Of a stretch of 10,112 bases of DNA, positions 1 through 6,510 are shown piece after piece (the first letter of the stretch is position 1; each line of letters begins with the position of its first letter). The notes below the pieces were generated by a model. The model saw only the letters and a list, made by a program, of their open reading frames with translations. It did no database searches and was not told the DNA's origin. A program made the translations under genes and the position numbers. The DNA lies in assembly GCA_030018895.1 (NCBI GenBank), contig JASEHM010000013.1:1-10112 (forward strand), given 5' to 3'. This stretch comes from Candidatus Omnitrophota bacterium. Lineage in GTDB: Bacteria; Omnitrophota; Gorgyraeia; Gygaellales; Profunditerraquicolaceae.

Positions 1-331
1 ATTATGGAAAGAACTGAAGAAAAACACATTTTACGCAAGGTATTCACATTTGTGGACGCGACAGCAATTAAAACCAAAGAAACAACATGGGCGGAGCGTG
101 ATAAAGCGTTGGAAGACGGGGCAGAAAAATTAAATAACCAAAATATCAAAGAATACAGTGCGGATAAAGACGCTCGGTTTGGATGCAAAGGCAAAGATAA
201 GTTTTGGTACGGTTACAAGGCGCATGCCAGCGTGGATATGGGCTCAGGTTTAATCCGGAAAGTGGCGGTAACAGCAGCGAATGTTTCGGAGCAGGACGCT
301 TTGGAATTAATTTGTCCGGAAGGCGGAATGG

Positions 332-336
332 TTGTT
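332..336. repeat. Target-site duplication, left copy (TTGTT)
   Basis: TTGTT before the MITE-like element matches TTGTT at 458-462 after it. If the element is drawn two bases shorter on the left, the duplication becomes TTGTTGG (332-338 and 458-464). Removing the element plus one copy restores an intact transposase reading frame, which supports a genuine duplication. Confidence 0.7.
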
Positions 337-457
337 GGGACTGTTGCGAAATGCTATTTTTCGTCATTTTGAGCGAAGCGAAAAATCTCATCAGCATCGA
401 GATTCTTTGGCTTTTGGCCTCAGAATGACGCAAAATTTGACGTTTTGCAACAGTCTC
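337..457. mobile_element. MITE-like palindromic element inserted in the transposase gene
   Basis: A 119-121 bp non-coding element interrupts an otherwise continuous transposase frame. Its left end reads GGGACTGTTGCGAAA, and its right end, reverse-complemented, reads GAGACTGTTGCAAAA, giving imperfect terminal inverted repeats. The target TTGTT(GG) occurs at 332-336(338) and again at 458-462(464), so a 5-bp or 7-bp duplication is visible; the exact length depends on where the ends are drawn. Inside, CGTCATTTTGAG near the left end pairs with CTCAGAATGACG near the right, so nearly the whole element folds into a long hairpin. It encodes no protein. Its ends resemble the right end of the surrounding IS (874-888), suggesting a related transposase could mobilise it. 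Confidence 0.8.
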
Positions 458-462
458 TTGTT
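458..462. repeat. Target-site duplication, right copy (TTGTT)
   Basis: Partner of 332-336 on the far side of the MITE-like element. The identity continues for two more bases (TTGTTGG), which may be duplicated target or chance. Confidence 0.7.
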
Positions 463-763
463 GGTGATAAAGCGTACTGCTTGAAGTCGGCGCAGGAAAC
501 AATAATTACAAAAGGCTGTCATAGCGGAGCGATTCTGAAGAATAATATGAAAGGAAAAAACAAAAATAAAGACCGTTGGTTAACAAGTATACGCTCGCCG
601 TTTGAGAGTGTATTTTCGAAATGGGAGCGCAGAGCAAGATATCGCGGTTTGCTAAAAGTCCAATTACAAATATTTCTGGAGGCGATTGTTTTTAATGTTA
701 AAAGGTTGTTGGTAATCAATTCGCCACCATTGTTTGCCCCCGTCAAAGCGGGGTAAGGGATTA

Positions 764-805
764 TTCTGCCTAAAAGAAACAAAATCTTCAAAAAAACAGG
801 CAGAA
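764..805. repeat. 8-bp inverted repeat in the IS tail
   Basis: TTCTGCCT (764-771) and AGGCAGAA (798-805) are perfect inverted repeats separated by 26 A-rich bases, 7 bases after the transposase stop. It may be a weak terminator-like hairpin or a structural part of the IS end region. No T-tract follows, so termination is not assured. Confidence 0.4.
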
Positions 806-873
806 CCAGAGAATTGAACACCTCGGAAGACAGAAAAAACATAAACTCAGCCGGGAAAATTATTTTTTGGGAG

Positions 874-888
874 TTTTGAAACAGTCCC
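874..888. repeat. Probable right terminal inverted repeat of the IS
   Basis: TTTTGAAACAGTCCC, which reverse-complements to GGGACTGTTTCAAAA, differs from the left end of the nested MITE-like element at 2 of 15 positions. The neighbouring gene fragment starts immediately after it. The matching left end is not in the window, so the assignment rests on position and on similarity to the MITE ends. Confidence 0.6.
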
Positions 889-1271
889 TATATGAGAGTT
901 TATCATTTAAGGTTGCGAAGGAACATACAGGAGATATAGCAGCTCGATTGCAAGTTAGATATCACGAAGTAAAAGAATCCATTAATTTGATAAAACAGTG
1001 TTTGGAAAAACTAAAGACCTGCCAACCGCAGATTAAGCAGAATATTTCAGTAAAAGATGGATTTGCTATCGGATGCATAGAGGCCTGGCGCGGACCTGTA
1101 CGAATATGGTTGCGGGTGAATATTAAAGGTAAGATTGAGCGTTGCAAAATTGTTGATCCTTCATTTCAGAATTGGGAGGGACTTTCCTTCGCGGTATTAG
1201 GTAATATCATTCCGGATTTTCCGCTTTGCAATAAAAGCTTTGATTTATCTTATTCGGGGAACGATTTATGA
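889..1271 (+). pseudogene. C-terminal fragment of a group-4 hydrogenase/complex-I-like large subunit, 5' truncated by the IS
   Basis: The 127 remaining residues match the C-terminal third of the NuoD/HycE-like large-subunit family: EHTGDIAARLQVRYHEVKES (helical region), GCIEAWRGPVRIWLRV, then DPSFQNWEGLSFAVLGNIIP and the terminus FDLSYSGNDL. The N-terminal half, including any first CxxC motif, is missing; open frame continues leftward only into IS sequence, so no native start exists. In true [NiFe] large subunits the terminus reads DPCxxC; here the equivalent is DLSYSG, so neither metal-binding Cys is present. The family member was therefore probably a non-hydrogenase, complex-I-like or HyfG-like subunit. 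Its stop overlaps the next start as ATGA (1268-1271), showing the two once formed an operon. The rest of the gene may survive left of the IS, outside the window. Confidence 0.75.
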
Positions 1272-1792
1272 GCTTGAATATTTTAAAAAATAGCATCAAA
1301 AAAGGGAAAGTTACTATCCCGATTGATACTGTCAGCTTAACATGTCCTCCCGAGGTAGAGAAGATGGGGAGGGAGCTTAAAGGGCTTATTCATGCTAGAT
1401 TTGGCAGGTCATTGCACATCCGGGAAGTTGACACCGGTTCCTGCGGGGCTTGTGAATCCGAAATTATCGCCTGTTTAAATCCGATGTATGATATCCAACG
1501 TTTTGGGATAGATTTTGTCGCTTCGCCGCGGCATGCGGATGCGTTATTAGTTACTGGTCCGGTTTCCAAAAACATGGTGCTTGCGCTTAAGAAAACCTAT
1601 GAAGCCATGCCCGAACCAAAGTTTGTAATTACAATGGGTGAGTGTGCTTACATGGGAGGTTTGTTCAGGGATTCTTATTATACCTGCTTAGGCGTTCAAA
1701 ATATTTTGCCCGTTATTTTTCATATTCCCGGTTGTCCTCCAAATCCACAGCAAATTATACTATCTCTGAATGCTTTTTTACAGAATTTCTAA
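1268..1792 (+). CDS. NuoB/HycG-like iron-sulfur small subunit of a membrane-associated oxidoreductase
   Basis: This 174-residue protein has the 20-kDa NADH dehydrogenase / group-4 hydrogenase small-subunit pattern. Four cysteines expected to hold the proximal [4Fe-4S] cluster are present: C59 and C62 in GSCGACESEI, C126 in MGECAYMGG, and C156 in PGCPPNP. TGPVS (96-100) is also family-typical. In the complex it would pass electrons next to the large subunit on the cytoplasmic side of the membrane arm. It overlaps the large-subunit remnant by 4 nt (ATGA), so its translation was probably coupled to that gene, which is now broken. The gene itself looks intact in length and motifs. Whether it is still expressed, or stranded, cannot be seen. 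HycG, HyfI, MbhJ and NuoB are all possible names, so no symbol is given. Confidence 0.85.
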   Translation: MSLNILKNSIKKGKVTIPIDTVSLTCPPEVEKMGRELKGLIHARFGRSLHIREVDTGSCGACESEIIACLNPMYDIQRFGIDFVASPRHADALLVTGPVSKNMVLALKKTYEAMPEPKFVITMGECAYMGGLFRDSYYTCLGVQNILPVIFHIPGCPPNPQQIILSLNAFLQNF

Positions 1793-1890
1793 GAGTTGTG
1801 TTGTAAATGTCTGTCTCTTTGAGATGGAAAAGTAATTAGTTTTTACAGTTTAAAGGGTTATGTTAGTTGAGGCCAGAAATGAGATAATCC

Positions 1891-1919
1891 TTGCTTTAAT
1901 AGAGGAATGGCTGTATAAT
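1891..1919 (+). promoter_or_regulatory. Sigma-70-type promoter upstream of the DEAD-box helicase gene
   Basis: TTGCTT (1891-1896) and a perfect TATAAT (1914-1919) are separated by exactly 17 bp, in the gap between the small-subunit gene and the helicase gene. Transcription would start near 1926 and leave a leader of about 80 nt. The rest of the 1793-2008 gap shows no gene and no clear terminator for the upstream genes. Confidence 0.65.
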
Positions 1920-1960
1920 TGACAATTAGGAATTAAGAGAGAATAAAAGGGACAGAGGAG

Positions 1961-2002
1961 ATGAAGTGCTTCTGCTTAGAAGCGCAGGCAGAAGTTTTCT
2001 AA
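1961..2002 (+). other. Possible 13-codon leader ORF and competing hairpins in the helicase 5' leader
   Basis: The helicase start at 2009 has no Shine-Dalgarno sequence, while GAGGAG (1955-1960) directly abuts an ATG at 1961. That ATG opens a 13-residue frame (MKCFCLEAQAEVF) ending at TAA 2000-2002, six bases before the helicase start. The spacing of GAGGAG to this ATG is shorter than usual; a GTG at 1966 is spaced better and would read across the helicase start. The same stretch can form two mutually exclusive hairpins, GCTTCT/AGAAGC and CTTCTGC/GCAGAAG. It could be a coupling or switch region, or chance; I cannot decide. Confidence 0.3.
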
Positions 2003-2008
2003 AATATA

Positions 2009-3268
2009 ATGACGCATAAAACGCTTAATGCAGATAGTTTGATACAGGAGAATAATCAGCCTGACAGAAGTTTCTACGGACTGGGTATTGCGCCGAAGAT
2101 TTTGGATATTTTAGGGCGTATGAAGTTTAAGATTCCGACGCCGATTCAGTTTAAAGCCATTCCCCTTGCGATTGAAGGCAGGGATGTTATTGGTATTGCG
2201 CAGACTGGTACAGGTAAAACTCACGCTTTTGCTATACCCATGGTGCAGCGCCTTGCAAGGATGAAGGGGGTGGGGTTGGTTATTGCGCCTACGCGTGAAT
2301 TGGCTATCCAGATTGACGATGCTTTTCAGGGGATAGCCCAGTCATTTGGAATGAAGACCGTTTGCCTTATTGGCGGGGCCCCTATGCCAGGGCAGATACA
2401 GGCGCTGCGTAAGAATCCCCGTATAGTGATTGCGACTCCCGGACGGCTCATAGACCATATGAGCCAGTGGAATTTTCTTCCGAATGAGGTGGTGATGCTC
2501 GTGCTTGATGAGGCAGACCGGATGCTTGATATGGGGTTTGCCCCGCAAATTACGAAAATCCTTAAGTTTCTGCCGAAAAACAGGCAGACCATGCTTTTTT
2601 CCGCGACTATCCCTAAAGAAATCATGCAGATAGCAGCTTCTTATATGAAGCTGCCGGTTTCTGTTGAAATTGCTCCCTCCGGGACTACGGTAGAACTTGT
2701 AACCCAGGAATTATTTATTGTTAAGAAAGAAGCGAAGCTGCGCCTCCTCAATAAATTATTGGCGCAATATCACGGTTCAGTTCTTTTGTTTTCGCGGACA
2801 AAACATAATGCGCGTAAGATTACGATGTCAATCCGGGATATGGGATATAGCGCGGCAGAAATACATTCTAACCGTTCCCTGGGGCAGCGCCGCGAGGCGC
2901 TGGATGGTTTTAAATCCGGCAGGTTTAAAGTGCTTGTGGCCACGGATATTGCATCTCGGGGTATTGATGTGATTGGTATAGAGTTAGTTATTAATTATGA
3001 TCTTCCCGAAGATGCGGAAAATTATGTGCATCGTATCGGCCGCACTGCTCGGGCAGGGTGCCGCGGGCACGCGATTTCTTTTGCCACTCCTGACCAGAGC
3101 CGCGATGTCCGTGATATTGAAAAACTTATCAGGTCTACTCTCCCTGTATCAAAGCACCCCGAAATTCCTTTTGAAGAGTTTTCTGAATATAGGCAGGAGC
3201 CTTTACGTAAAGACGTAAAACGGCATCACATTCAAAAGCGGTATAAATTTCGTCCGCATTCGCATTAA
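2009..3268 (+). CDS. DEAD-box ATP-dependent RNA helicase (RhlE/DeaD type)
   Basis: A cytoplasmic RNA-unwinding ATPase of 419 residues with a complete motif set: Q motif around FYGLGIAPK to PTPIQ (22-46), motif I AQTGTGKT (64-71), Ia PTRELA (94-99), Ib TPGR (143-146), II DEAD (167-170), III SAT (198-200), V ATDIASRGID (311-320) and VI HRIGRTAR (341-348). The C-terminal extension is short and basic (RHHIQKRYKFRPHSH), which suits a RhlE-like core enzyme better than E. coli DeaD with its long RNA-binding tail. Such enzymes help ribosome assembly and mRNA turnover, often in the cold. An in-frame stop at 2000-2002 fixes the start at 2009, since the next Met lies inside the Q motif. No ribosome-binding site precedes it. 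It has its own promoter candidate and appears independent of the neighbouring operons. Confidence 0.95.
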   Translation: MTHKTLNADSLIQENNQPDRSFYGLGIAPKILDILGRMKFKIPTPIQFKAIPLAIEGRDVIGIAQTGTGKTHAFAIPMVQRLARMKGVGLVIAPTRELAIQIDDAFQGIAQSFGMKTVCLIGGAPMPGQIQALRKNPRIVIATPGRLIDHMSQWNFLPNEVVMLVLDEADRMLDMGFAPQITKILKFLPKNRQTMLFSATIPKEIMQIAASYMKLPVSVEIAPSGTTVELVTQELFIVKKEAKLRLLNKLLAQYHGSVLLFSRTKHNARKITMSIRDMGYSAAEIHSNRSLGQRREALDGFKSGRFKVLVATDIASRGIDVIGIELVINYDLPEDAENYVHRIGRTARAGCRGHAISFATPDQSRDVRDIEKLIRSTLPVSKHPEIPFEEFSEYRQEPLRKDVKRHHIQKRYKFRPHSH

Positions 3269-3313
3269 TCTTCTGTAGTTTTAGTAATTTAGGCGGCCTC
3301 TAATAAAATAGGC

Positions 3314-3320
3314 AGGAGGT
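3314..3320 (+). promoter_or_regulatory. Strong Shine-Dalgarno (AGGAGGT) upstream of pflB with ambiguous start use
   Basis: AGGAGGT lies 5 nt before a TTG at 3326 that is in frame with pflB and would add 19 residues. A second, weaker site, AGAGGTGG (3368-3375), lies 7 nt before ATG 3383. I prefer 3383 from protein alignment. The strong upstream site is therefore unexplained unless an extended form or short leader is made. Confidence 0.45.
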
Positions 3321-3382
3321 AACTCTTGCTTTTTTTTGTATATATTCAGAAAACCAGAATGCGCAAGAGAGGTGGTGTTAAT

Positions 3383-5593
3383 ATGTTTCTAAGAGGAAGA
3401 TGGGATAAGACAATAGATGTAAGGGATTTTATTAACAGAAACTATACCCCTTACGATGGAGATGAAGCTTTTTTAAAACAACCTACAGCCAGAACAAAAA
3501 CTCTTTGGAACAAATGCCTGAAGCTGTTTGAGAAAGAAAGAGTAAATGGCGGCGTCTATAAAATAGACACAAAAACCGTCTCTACCATAACCAGCCATAA
3601 ACCCGGTTATATAGATGAAAAATTGGAAATAATTAAGGGGCTACAGACAGATGAGCCGTTAAAAAGGGCTATTAAGCCTTTGGGCGGGATACGGCTTGTA
3701 GAGGAGGCTTGCGAAGATTATGGTTATAAATTAAGCCCTCATGTGAAAGAAATATATACTAAATACCGTAAAACCCATAATGACGCGGTGTTTGATTCTT
3801 ATACTAGCGACATACTGAAAGCCAGGCACACCGGCTTAATTACTGGGTTGCCGGATAATTATTCCCGAGGAAGGATAATAGGCGATTATAGGCGGGGGGC
3901 GCTTTACGGCGTTAATAAACTTATTGCGGCAAAAAATCATGATAAAGAGATACTTGAAGGCTATTCTACTCAAGAGGCAATAAAGCTAAGAGGGGAAATA
4001 GCTGAGCAAATTACTGCGCTTAAGGATATTATCACATTGGGTAATATTTATGGGTTTGACCTTTCAAGGCCAGCGTTAAACGCAAGGGAGGCTGTCCAAT
4101 GGACATATCTTATGTACTTAGCCGCGATAAAAGAGCAGGATGGCGCTGCTATGAGCCTTGGCAGTGTGAGTAATTTTTTTGATATATATATTGAAACTGA
4201 TTTAAAGCAAGGGATTATTACAGAAGAACAGGCGCAAGAGCTGATAGATGATTTCGTGATAAAACTGCGGCTGGTAAGGCATTTGCGGCCTAAGGCGTAT
4301 TCAGAAATATTTGCAGGGGATCCGGTGTGGATTACGGAAAGCATCGCCGGTATGGGGATAGACGGAAGGCATAAAATAACAAAGACCTCGTATAGGTTTT
4401 TACAGACACTTTTTAATTTAGGCCCTGCGCCTGAGCCGAACCTTACAATACTTTGGTCAAGACAGCTTCCTGAAACCTTTAAGGAGTTTTGCGCGCAGGT
4501 ATCAATAAAAACCAGTTCTATACAATATGAAAATGATGATATGATGCGCCTTATCGGAGGAGATGATTATAGTATATCCTGCTGTGTTTCTCTCTTAAAA
4601 AATGGCTCGGAAATGCAATATTTTGGGGCACGCTGTAATTTACCTAAAGTGCTTCTCTATGCCTTAAATGAGGGCAGGGATGAAATAAGCGGAGAAAAGG
4701 TTATTCCGGATATAGCGCCTATACAATCTAATCCCTTAAGTCATAATGAAGTAAAGGAAAAATTCTTGCAGGTTTTAAGATGGACCGTTAAAACCTATGT
4801 TGATACGCTTAATATTATCCATTCTTCGCATGACACCTACTATTATGAAAGGGCGCAGATGGCATTTCTAGATACCGCGCTTACCCGCTATATGGCATTT
4901 GGCATTGCCGGGCTTTCTGTTGTCAGTGATTCTTTAAGCGCTATACGTTACGCTAAAGTAAAAGCTGTCAGGAATAAAAAGAACCTGACTACTTCCTTTG
5001 AAATTAAAGGTGATTTCCCGAAATTCGGAAACGATGATGATAATGTGGATGGCAGGGCAGTGGATTTGGTTAATTTATTTCTGGCAGAATTAAAAAAACA
5101 TAAACTTTATAAGGATTCAATACCAGCAATATCCATACTTACCATAACCTCGAATGTGATGTATGGCAGAAAAACAGGCGCTACCCCTGACGGAAGAGCT
5201 AAAGGCATGCCCTTTGCCCCGGGCGCCAGTCCTATGCATGGCAGGGATGAAAACGGGATTATTGCTTCGCTTAATTCAGTAGCCGCGCTTCCTTACACTG
5301 AATGCCGGGATGGAATATCTAATACGTTTACCGCGCTTCCTTATACCTTGGGCAGCGCGCATAAAAACAGAATCGCAAATTTAAAGGCTCTTTTAGACGG
5401 ATACTTTGCTAAAGGCGCGCATCATTTAAATATTAATATTATTGATAAAGAGACGCTAAAAGACGCTATTAAGAATCCGCATAAGTATCCACAGCTTACT
5501 ATCAGGGTATCCGGATATGCAGTGCATTTTAATAAATTATCCACAGAACAGCAAAAGGAAGTTTTGGCAAGAACATTTCATGAGAATATGTAA
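3383..5593 (+). CDS. pflB: Formate C-acetyltransferase (pyruvate formate-lyase)
   Basis: This glycyl-radical enzyme converts pyruvate and CoA to acetyl-CoA and formate in the cytoplasm of anaerobes. It aligns along its whole length with E. coli PflB (760 aa): VRDFI.RNYTPYDGDE near the start, STITSHKPGY, GLPDNYSRGRIIGDYRR, QWTYLMYLAA, DPVWITESI, SSIQYENDD, the catalytic Cys pair in ISCCVS (C400-C401 with the 3383 start), FGARCNLPK, GATPDGR, and the C-terminal radical loop IRVSGYAVHF with Gly711. All key residues are present, which separates it from glycerol dehydratase or choline lyase relatives that have one catalytic Cys. FGARCN has an extra Cys where E. coli has Ala. Start 3383 gives 736 aa and begins near the conserved GxW region; TTG 3326 (755 aa) and ATG 3359 are alternatives. 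pflA follows with a 14-nt overlap. Confidence 0.95.
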   Translation: MFLRGRWDKTIDVRDFINRNYTPYDGDEAFLKQPTARTKTLWNKCLKLFEKERVNGGVYKIDTKTVSTITSHKPGYIDEKLEIIKGLQTDEPLKRAIKPLGGIRLVEEACEDYGYKLSPHVKEIYTKYRKTHNDAVFDSYTSDILKARHTGLITGLPDNYSRGRIIGDYRRGALYGVNKLIAAKNHDKEILEGYSTQEAIKLRGEIAEQITALKDIITLGNIYGFDLSRPALNAREAVQWTYLMYLAAIKEQDGAAMSLGSVSNFFDIYIETDLKQGIITEEQAQELIDDFVIKLRLVRHLRPKAYSEIFAGDPVWITESIAGMGIDGRHKITKTSYRFLQTLFNLGPAPEPNLTILWSRQLPETFKEFCAQVSIKTSSIQYENDDMMRLIGGDDYSISCCVSLLKNGSEMQYFGARCNLPKVLLYALNEGRDEISGEKVIPDIAPIQSNPLSHNEVKEKFLQVLRWTVKTYVDTLNIIHSSHDTYYYERAQMAFLDTALTRYMAFGIAGLSVVSDSLSAIRYAKVKAVRNKKNLTTSFEIKGDFPKFGNDDDNVDGRAVDLVNLFLAELKKHKLYKDSIPAISILTITSNVMYGRKTGATPDGRAKGMPFAPGASPMHGRDENGIIASLNSVAALPYTECRDGISNTFTALPYTLGSAHKNRIANLKALLDGYFAKGAHHLNINIIDKETLKDAIKNPHKYPQLTIRVSGYAVHFNKLSTEQQKEVLARTFHENM

Positions 5594-6323
5594 GGACGCA
5601 AAGATTACGGGCAATATTCACTCATTTGAAACCTTTGGCGTCCATGAGGGTCCAGGTATCAGGTCCATTGTTTTTTTTCAAGGCTGTATTGGCCGTTGTC
5701 TTTATTGCCAGAATCCTGATACGTGGGAGGAAGGTGCTGGAAGAACCGTAAGCGTCCAAGAAATAGTAGATAAGATAGACAGGTGCCTGCCTTATATTGT
5801 TTCTTCTGGCGGCGGGGTAACTCTTTCCGGAGGAGAACCGCTCCTGCAGATAGGCTTTTTACGCCAACTGCTATCAGCATGTAAAAACAAACAGATACAT
5901 ACAGCCATAGATACAAGCGCGTTCTATCGTCTTAGTGATGAGCTAAAACTATCCGGCCTTCTACCTTTGGTAGATCTGTTTATTTTAGACGTGAAGGCAG
6001 TAGATAAAAACCTGCATCAGCGCCTCACCTCAAAGACGTTGGAACAAGTATTACGGTTTATTACCTTGCTTGAAGATAATAAAAAACAATACTGGATACG
6101 TTATGTACTTGTGCCTGAGGTAAATGATTCAGAGCAGGATCTAAAAGAATTAGGAGAATTGGTGCGCAGCCTGCATTATTGTTGTAATTTTGAGTTTCTA
6201 GCGTATCATACTCTTGGAAAACATAAATGGAAGCATCTCGGTTTAGATTATCCTCTTAAAAATAAAAGGCCGGCTGTGCTTAGAGATATAAAAAGAGCAA
6301 AGCAGCTTGGTGTTTTTAATTAA
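5580..6323 (+). CDS. pflA: Pyruvate formate-lyase activating enzyme (radical SAM)
   Basis: This enzyme uses a [4Fe-4S] cluster and S-adenosylmethionine to place the glycyl radical on PflB. The 247-residue product shows GNIHSFETFGVHEGPGIRS, the cluster motif CIGRCLYC (C36, C40, C43, the CX3CX2C form), the SAM-binding SGGEP (83-87), DLFILDVKA, IRYVLVPEVND and LAYHTLGKHKW. Length and order match E. coli PflA (246 aa). The gene overlaps the end of pflB by 14 nt, so the pair is one operon and probably translationally coupled. The ATG at 5580 is the only in-frame standard Met start near the conserved region, but it has no well-placed ribosome-binding site (AAGGAAG is 18 nt away). An ATT at 5604, 7 nt after AAGGA and close to where E. 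coli PflA begins, is a rarer alternative. Confidence 0.94.
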   Translation: MRICKDAKITGNIHSFETFGVHEGPGIRSIVFFQGCIGRCLYCQNPDTWEEGAGRTVSVQEIVDKIDRCLPYIVSSGGGVTLSGGEPLLQIGFLRQLLSACKNKQIHTAIDTSAFYRLSDELKLSGLLPLVDLFILDVKAVDKNLHQRLTSKTLEQVLRFITLLEDNKKQYWIRYVLVPEVNDSEQDLKELGELVRSLHYCCNFEFLAYHTLGKHKWKHLGLDYPLKNKRPAVLRDIKRAKQLGVFN

Positions 6324-6336
6324 CGTCTTATATTAT
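6307..6336 (+). promoter_or_regulatory. Weak promoter candidate ahead of the recQ stub and restriction-modification genes
   Basis: TTGGTG (6307-6312) and TATTAT (6331-6336) are 18 bp apart, overlapping the end of pflA. This would be the native recQ promoter region before the cassette inserted. A short inverted repeat CGCCC/GGGCG follows at about 6356-6379 without a T-tract. The boxes match the consensus only in part. Confidence 0.3.
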
Positions 6337-6385
6337 ACATTCGCGGCCACAAAATCGCCCCACCTTATGAGCAGGGCGGAGCTTC

Positions 6386-6510
6386 ATTATGCCAGAAAAA
6401 TATATTTCTCATGAAATGTTTGCCTGTCTCAAGCGGCATTGGGGGTATGAGCAGTTTCGGCCATGGCAAGAGGATACGATTTTGGCTGTTTTGGATGGCC
6501 AGGGTACCTT
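6386..6510 (+). repeat. Long direct repeat, left copy (duplicate of the recQ 5' end)
   Basis: These 125 bp match 8163-8287 at 120 positions. The match starts 3 bp before the recQ ATG and ends in codon 41, where the sequences diverge completely. Four mismatches are synonymous third-position transitions (GCC/GCT, CTC/CTT, AAG/AAA, TTT/TTC); the fifth, GGT/GAT, is 7 bp from the end and changes Asp to Gly. The copies flank the methyltransferase and endonuclease genes with a period of 1777 bp. Confidence 0.95.

Larger units (their letters stand above)
1..756 (+). pseudogene. IS5-family DDE transposase, interrupted by a MITE-like insertion and cut by the window edge
   Basis: The first block (codons to about 336) carries FVDATAIKTK, whose Asp is the likely first catalytic residue, then WYGYKAHASVDMGSGLI and AANVSEQDA, typical of IS5-like transposases. 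The frame then runs into foreign sequence and a TGA at 370-372. The second block resumes with LVGDKAYC (second catalytic Asp in GDKAY) and ends with RSPFESVFSKWERRARYRG, which holds the probable catalytic Glu (FES), followed by a helix rich in aromatic and basic residues and TAA at 754-756. Both blocks are in the same frame, because 119 bp of element plus 7 bp of duplication equals 126 bp (or 121 plus 5). Without the insert, MVVG would run straight into DKAYC. The N-terminus is outside the window. An inactive transposase is the clear reading. Confidence 0.85.
1..888 (+). mobile_element. IS5-like insertion sequence, right-hand part (left end outside window)
   Basis: Sequence from the window edge to about 888 belongs to one insertion sequence: a DDE transposase pseudogene (1-756), a non-coding tail (757-873) and a probable terminal inverted repeat TTTTGAAACAGTCCC at 874-888. 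Directly after 888 the reading frame changes to a hydrogenase/complex-I large subunit that begins mid-domain, which places the IS boundary there to within a base or two. The left end and any target duplication lie outside the window. The element is no longer autonomous because its transposase is interrupted by a smaller element at 337-457. The IS5 assignment rests on the protein pattern and end-like sequence, not on a database match. Confidence 0.75.

Noticed and set aside
146..502. Long minus-strand open frame across the transposase and MITE.
   Set aside because: It runs antisense through two unrelated elements, has no ribosome-binding site and resembles no family.
519..842. Minus-strand open frame in the IS tail.
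   Set aside because: It overlaps the conserved end of the transposase antisense and has low-complexity composition.
867..888. Open frame of the large-subunit fragment continuing upstream to TTG 867 as if a native start.
   Set aside because: Those codons read through the IS terminal repeat; they are not part of the original gene.
2326..2625. Minus-strand frames inside the helicase, pfl and recQ genes.
   Set aside because: Each lies opposite conserved motifs of well-identified genes and shows no domain or start signal.
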